Under the pieces are notes generated by a model that saw only the letters and a program-made list of their open reading frames with translations, searched no databases and was not told the DNA's origin. Shown here one piece after another: positions 5,767 through 8,284 of a stretch of DNA of 8,284 bases. Position numbers and translations under genes: made by a program. Source of the DNA: Chloroflexota bacterium (GTDB lineage Bacteria; Chloroflexota; Dehalococcoidia; GIF9; UBA5629); the NCBI GenBank assembly GCA_020354105.1, contig CP070642.1:766313-774596 (forward strand). The letters run 5' to 3'. Within the stretch, counting starts at the first letter, position 1. Each line of letters starts with the position of its first letter.

Positions 5767-7050
5767 ATGACAAGAGATAATGAAAAAGTGTCCATAGAAA
5801 GAATTTTCCGACCTGTTGATTATGTCAAGATAAGCATATTTGCGGCTGCCCTATCAGTTCTCTGGCCCAGTCTGCACAGCGTCATAATTCCGCTTCGACT
5901 TCTGGAATTCGCCCCTGAAGCCCAGAAGAACACCTACCTGGGACTTATGACTTTCGCCGGTTCGCTGATAGCTGTGTTTGTTCAGCCAGTGGCCGGGGCA
6001 ATCAGCGACCGCTTCAGTTCACGATTCGGCCGTCGCCGTCCCTTCATACTCGTGGGAACACTTCTGGCTCTAGTTTTCCTTCCCGGCATAGGTATTTCCG
6101 GCAGCTTCCTTTTCCTGCTTCTAGGCTATTGCCTGCTGCAAGTGGCCACCAATATCGCTCAAGGGCCGTTCCAGGCATTTATTCCAGACATGGTGCCGTC
6201 AGGAAGAAAAGGAGTGGCATCCGGCGCCAAAAGCCTGGCGGAGGTATTGGGCGGCGTGGCGTTCCTACGCCTGGTGGCTTATTTCATGGATAATTACACT
6301 ACCAGCGGGAGTGAGACATGGCTATGGTTGGCAATAGGAGTGCCTGGAATAATATTGCTGGGAGGCATGGTTGCCACTATGCTGACGGTAAAAGAGCAGC
6401 CATCATATCTCGAAGGTCAACCATCTACGGCAAAAACCATGGCCAGCGCCTACAAGATTGATGCTAAGAGAAATATGAGTTTTATCTGGTTTCTCTTATC
6501 CAGATTGTTTATCTTGATGGCGATGGTAGTGCTTCAAACCTTCGCCTTGTACTTCATAAGAGACGTAATCCGTCATCCCAATCCGGCAGGAGTAACCGCA
6601 GACCTCTTGATCACCGTAGGCATTTTCCTGCTCCTGGCCGTTTATCCTGCGGGACAGCTCTCTGACAGACTGGGGCGCAAACCCATTATTCTCTCCTCAG
6701 GATTTATTGGCATTCTCGGCATCACCGTGCTATTCTTTGCACGCACCTACACCGGTATACTGGCCTGCGGCGGGCTGCTGGGGGTTTCCGCTGGTGCCTT
6801 CCTCAGTACAAACTGGGCGCTGGCTACCGACCTGGTACCTGCGGGCGAAGAGGCTCGGTATCTGGGGCTGACGAACATAGCCACAGCCGGTGCCGGAGCA
6901 TTAGCCAGGCTTACCGGTCCGGTAATCGACTTCTTCAACGCCCAGCGATACGGCTTTGGCTACTCGGTTATGCTCTTAATTTGCATCTTCTATTTTGTAA
7001 TCGGCTCTGCCCTGGTCATACCAGTCAAGGTGAAAACTAAGGAAAGTTAG
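5767..7050 (+). CDS. Major facilitator superfamily transporter, SLC45/GPH-like
   Basis: A 427-residue integral membrane carrier with about twelve hydrophobic helices in two halves separated by a polar loop (about 208-238). The first-half motif A is GAISDRFSSRFGRRRPF (77-93); its RFGRRRPF ending is typical of the sucrose/SLC45 and GPH-type sugar carriers. The second-half motif is GQLSDRLGRKPII (296-308). Other family-like segments are ATNIAQGPFQAFIPDMVP (127-144) and TDLVPAGEEARYLGL (354-368). The substrate cannot be read from the sequence: sugars or other small neutral solutes are suggested by the family, but export is possible. The ATG starts 1 bp after the preceding stop and has no evident Shine-Dalgarno, so ribosomes probably reinitiate from the upstream gene. 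The next gene begins 8 bp after its stop. Confidence 0.9.
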   Translation: MTRDNEKVSIERIFRPVDYVKISIFAAALSVLWPSLHSVIIPLRLLEFAPEAQKNTYLGLMTFAGSLIAVFVQPVAGAISDRFSSRFGRRRPFILVGTLLALVFLPGIGISGSFLFLLLGYCLLQVATNIAQGPFQAFIPDMVPSGRKGVASGAKSLAEVLGGVAFLRLVAYFMDNYTTSGSETWLWLAIGVPGIILLGGMVATMLTVKEQPSYLEGQPSTAKTMASAYKIDAKRNMSFIWFLLSRLFILMAMVVLQTFALYFIRDVIRHPNPAGVTADLLITVGIFLLLAVYPAGQLSDRLGRKPIILSSGFIGILGITVLFFARTYTGILACGGLLGVSAGAFLSTNWALATDLVPAGEEARYLGLTNIATAGAGALARLTGPVIDFFNAQRYGFGYSVMLLICIFYFVIGSALVIPVKVKTKES

Positions 7051-7058
7051 CTAAGCCC

Positions 7059-7625
7059 ATGCAGCAGACAGACAACAAGACAAAAAAACCCTTCTGGACA
7101 AAAGAGCGCTACCTTCAGATTCTTGCCCTGCTCTTTGTAATAGCTCTGTCTGTATTTTTATTCATAAACCGCGCTAAGATAGTCGAGCTTCAAGTATATG
7201 GTTATCTCGGTGTCTTCATAATTTCCATCATAACTTGCAGCAGCATAGTAGTACCTGTGCCCGGCTGGATTCTGGTAGCTACACTCGGCGCTATACTGAA
7301 CCCTATTCTGGTAGGAGTTGTGTCCGGAATAGGAGGAACCATCGGCGAGATGACCGGCTATCTCTTAGGCTATGGCGGTCGGCTAGCTGTGGATAATGTG
7401 GGTATCTACGCCAGAATGGTAAAGTGGATGAAAAGATGGGGCAGTGCTACTATCTTTGTGCTCGCATTGATACCCAATCCGCTTTTCGATGTAGCCGGTG
7501 CCGCCGCCGGTCTGCTACGCTTTCCAATATGGAAATTCCTATTGTTCGGTGCTGCCGGCAGAATACCAAAGAATATACTCTTCGCCTATATCGGCGTCTG
7601 GGGCTTCCAGCTACTGCCGCTATAG
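7059..7625 (+). CDS. VTT/DedA-like membrane protein (SNARE-associated domain family)
   Basis: A 188-residue membrane protein with an N-terminal basic segment (1-18), an anchoring helix (about 19-37) and a VTT domain. The domain shows VPVPGWILVATLGAILNP (65-82), the glycine-rich SGIGGTIGEMTGYLLGYGGR (89-108), an amphipathic stretch (about 111-128), and the second re-entrant-type segment with ALIPNPLFDVAGAAAG (136-151) and GAAGRIPKN (164-172). DedA/TVP38/YqaA-type proteins act in the inner membrane. Several DedA members are implicated in returning undecaprenyl phosphate or phospholipids across the membrane and in drug or pH tolerance, but which subgroup this one fits is not clear. It is 8 bp behind the MFS gene with a GGAAAG 12 nt before the ATG, and 33 bp before the nitroreductase gene. 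Confidence 0.85.
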   Translation: MQQTDNKTKKPFWTKERYLQILALLFVIALSVFLFINRAKIVELQVYGYLGVFIISIITCSSIVVPVPGWILVATLGAILNPILVGVVSGIGGTIGEMTGYLLGYGGRLAVDNVGIYARMVKWMKRWGSATIFVLALIPNPLFDVAGAAAGLLRFPIWKFLLFGAAGRIPKNILFAYIGVWGFQLLPL

Positions 7626-7644
7626 TCAGAAATAAGTATTAAGA

Positions 7645-7650
7645 AGGAGG
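7645..7650 (+). promoter_or_regulatory. Strong ribosome binding site of the nitroreductase gene
   Basis: AGGAGG at 7645-7650 stands 8 nt before the ATG at 7659. It is the best-spaced Shine-Dalgarno sequence of the plus-strand operon, suggesting this last gene is translated more independently than the coupled genes before it. Confidence 0.85.
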
Positions 7651-7658
7651 AAAAGGCA

Positions 7659-8228
7659 ATGATAGAAGAGCTGGTACGTAAAAACAGGAGCTATCGGAAA
7701 TTCCATCAAGACGTCCCTATAGAGCTAGAGACGCTGAGGGAGCTTGTTGACCTGGCTAGACTGTCAGCTTCAGCGCTCAACATGCAGCCCTTGAAATACA
7801 TGCTCTCCTGTGAACCGCAGAAGAACGACTTGATATTTCCGCTACTCGGCTGGGCTGCTTTCCTCAAAGATTGGCCTGGTCCGGCTGAAGGTGAAAGACC
7901 ATCTGGCTATATAATAGTGCTCGGAGATAAGGATATAAGCCAGGCATTTGGCTGTGACCACGGCATAGCAGCCCAAAGCATTCTACTTGGTGCCACAGAA
8001 AAAGGCCTGGGCGGCTGTATGATTGCTACAGTTAAAAGGTCGGAACTCAGTCAGGCTCTAGGCATAGCACCGCAATATGAAATACTACTAGTCATAGCCC
8101 TGGGCAAACCCAAGGAAACGGTTGTCATCGATGCGCTCGGGGAAGACGGGAATACCAGATATTGGCGGGACAGCCAGGGTGTACAACATGTGCCCAAGCG
8201 AGCACTGGATGATATCATAATCGGCTAG
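7659..8228 (+). CDS. Nitroreductase-family flavoprotein
   Basis: Nitroreductase-fold proteins bind FMN at a dimer interface and pass electrons from NAD(P)H to nitro compounds, quinones, enones or other acceptors; some members do unrelated redox steps. This 189-residue protein shows the phosphate-binding RKNRSYRKF (7-15), the flavin-contacting SASALNMQPLKY (36-47), and the central helix GCDHGIAAQSILLGATEKGLGGC (98-120), followed by IATVKRSELSQALGI (122-136), LLVIALGKPKE (143-153) and a C-terminal YWRD...HVPKRALDDIII tail (168-188). Length and motif order are normal for the compact subgroup. The ATG is supported by AGGAGG at 8-nt spacing. It is the last gene of the plus-strand operon seen here. 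No terminator hairpin follows in the remaining 56 bp. Confidence 0.92.
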   Translation: MIEELVRKNRSYRKFHQDVPIELETLRELVDLARLSASALNMQPLKYMLSCEPQKNDLIFPLLGWAAFLKDWPGPAEGERPSGYIIVLGDKDISQAFGCDHGIAAQSILLGATEKGLGGCMIATVKRSELSQALGIAPQYEILLVIALGKPKETVVIDALGEDGNTRYWRDSQGVQHVPKRALDDIIIG

Positions 8229-8240
8229 GAGCAACGCTGA

Positions 8241-8269
8241 TTTACTTGACACACAGGCACAGGTATAAT
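8241..8269 (+). promoter_or_regulatory. Promoter-like element with tandem hexamer spacer
   Basis: TATAAT at 8264-8269 is a perfect -10 box. Upstream, TTTACT (8241-8246) gives a four-of-six -35 match at the ideal 17-bp spacing. A perfect TTGACA (8246-8251) is also present but only 12 bp away, and that 12-bp interval is exactly two copies of CACAGG (8252-8257, 8258-8263). Transcription would start near 8276 and read out of the window to an unseen gene. It lies 12 bp after the nitroreductase stop. Confidence 0.55.
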
Positions 8270-8284
8270 ATTCACTTATCTCAA

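Noticed and set aside
7424..7642. 72-codon plus-strand frame inside the VTT/DedA-like gene
   Set aside because: It overlaps a gene with clear membrane-domain motifs in another frame and is rich in C and R, as expected of a shadow frame.

Overview
The window looks like part of a bacterial chromosome of moderate GC content. The gene content (a yebC-ruvC-ruvA string, a COG2426-type small membrane protein, an SLC45/GPH-like transporter and a C-terminally motif-rich nitroreductase) and the short G/C-rich palindromic repeats would suit a Dehalococcoidia-like Chloroflexota. That placement is an impression from protein style, not a proven assignment. There are no rRNA, tRNA, CRISPR, phage or transposase genes.

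Left half, minus strand (4355 down to 1): yebC, ruvC, ruvA, rmuC, a 104-residue membrane protein, and uvrB, which runs off the left edge. The first four genes are separated by only 2, 4 and 6 bp and must be co-transcribed. This is a genome-maintenance block: RuvC and RuvA act on Holliday junctions, RmuC is a PD-(D/E)XK-like protein linked to DNA rearrangement, UvrB is the damage-verifying helicase of nucleotide excision repair, and YebC is a translation/transcription-associated factor very often found beside ruvC. ruvB is not next to ruvA; rmuC occupies that place. Two near-identical 36-37 bp palindromic repeats lie in the same orientation on either side of the small membrane-protein gene. Each ends a few bases before a start codon (uvrB and the membrane protein) and appears to supply the ribosome binding site.

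Centre: a divergent intergenic region (4356-4511) with a strong extended -10 promoter (4465-4473) reading right.

Right half, plus strand (4512-8228): five tightly spaced genes that look like one operon: a COG2426-family membrane protein, a HhH-GPD-like (DNA-glycosylase-fold) protein without the usual catalytic lysine, a 12-helix MFS transporter of the SLC45/GPH type, a VTT/DedA-like membrane protein, and a nitroreductase-family flavoprotein. Three of the five are membrane proteins; the common substrate, if any, is not evident. At the extreme right edge is a promoter-like element in which perfect TTGACA and TATAAT hexamers are separated by exactly two tandem CACAGG units.

Most of the window is ordinary housekeeping sequence. 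The observations most worth checking are the repeat-borne ribosome binding sites and repeat-flanked gene, the glycosylase-like protein, and the hexamer-repeat promoter at the right edge.
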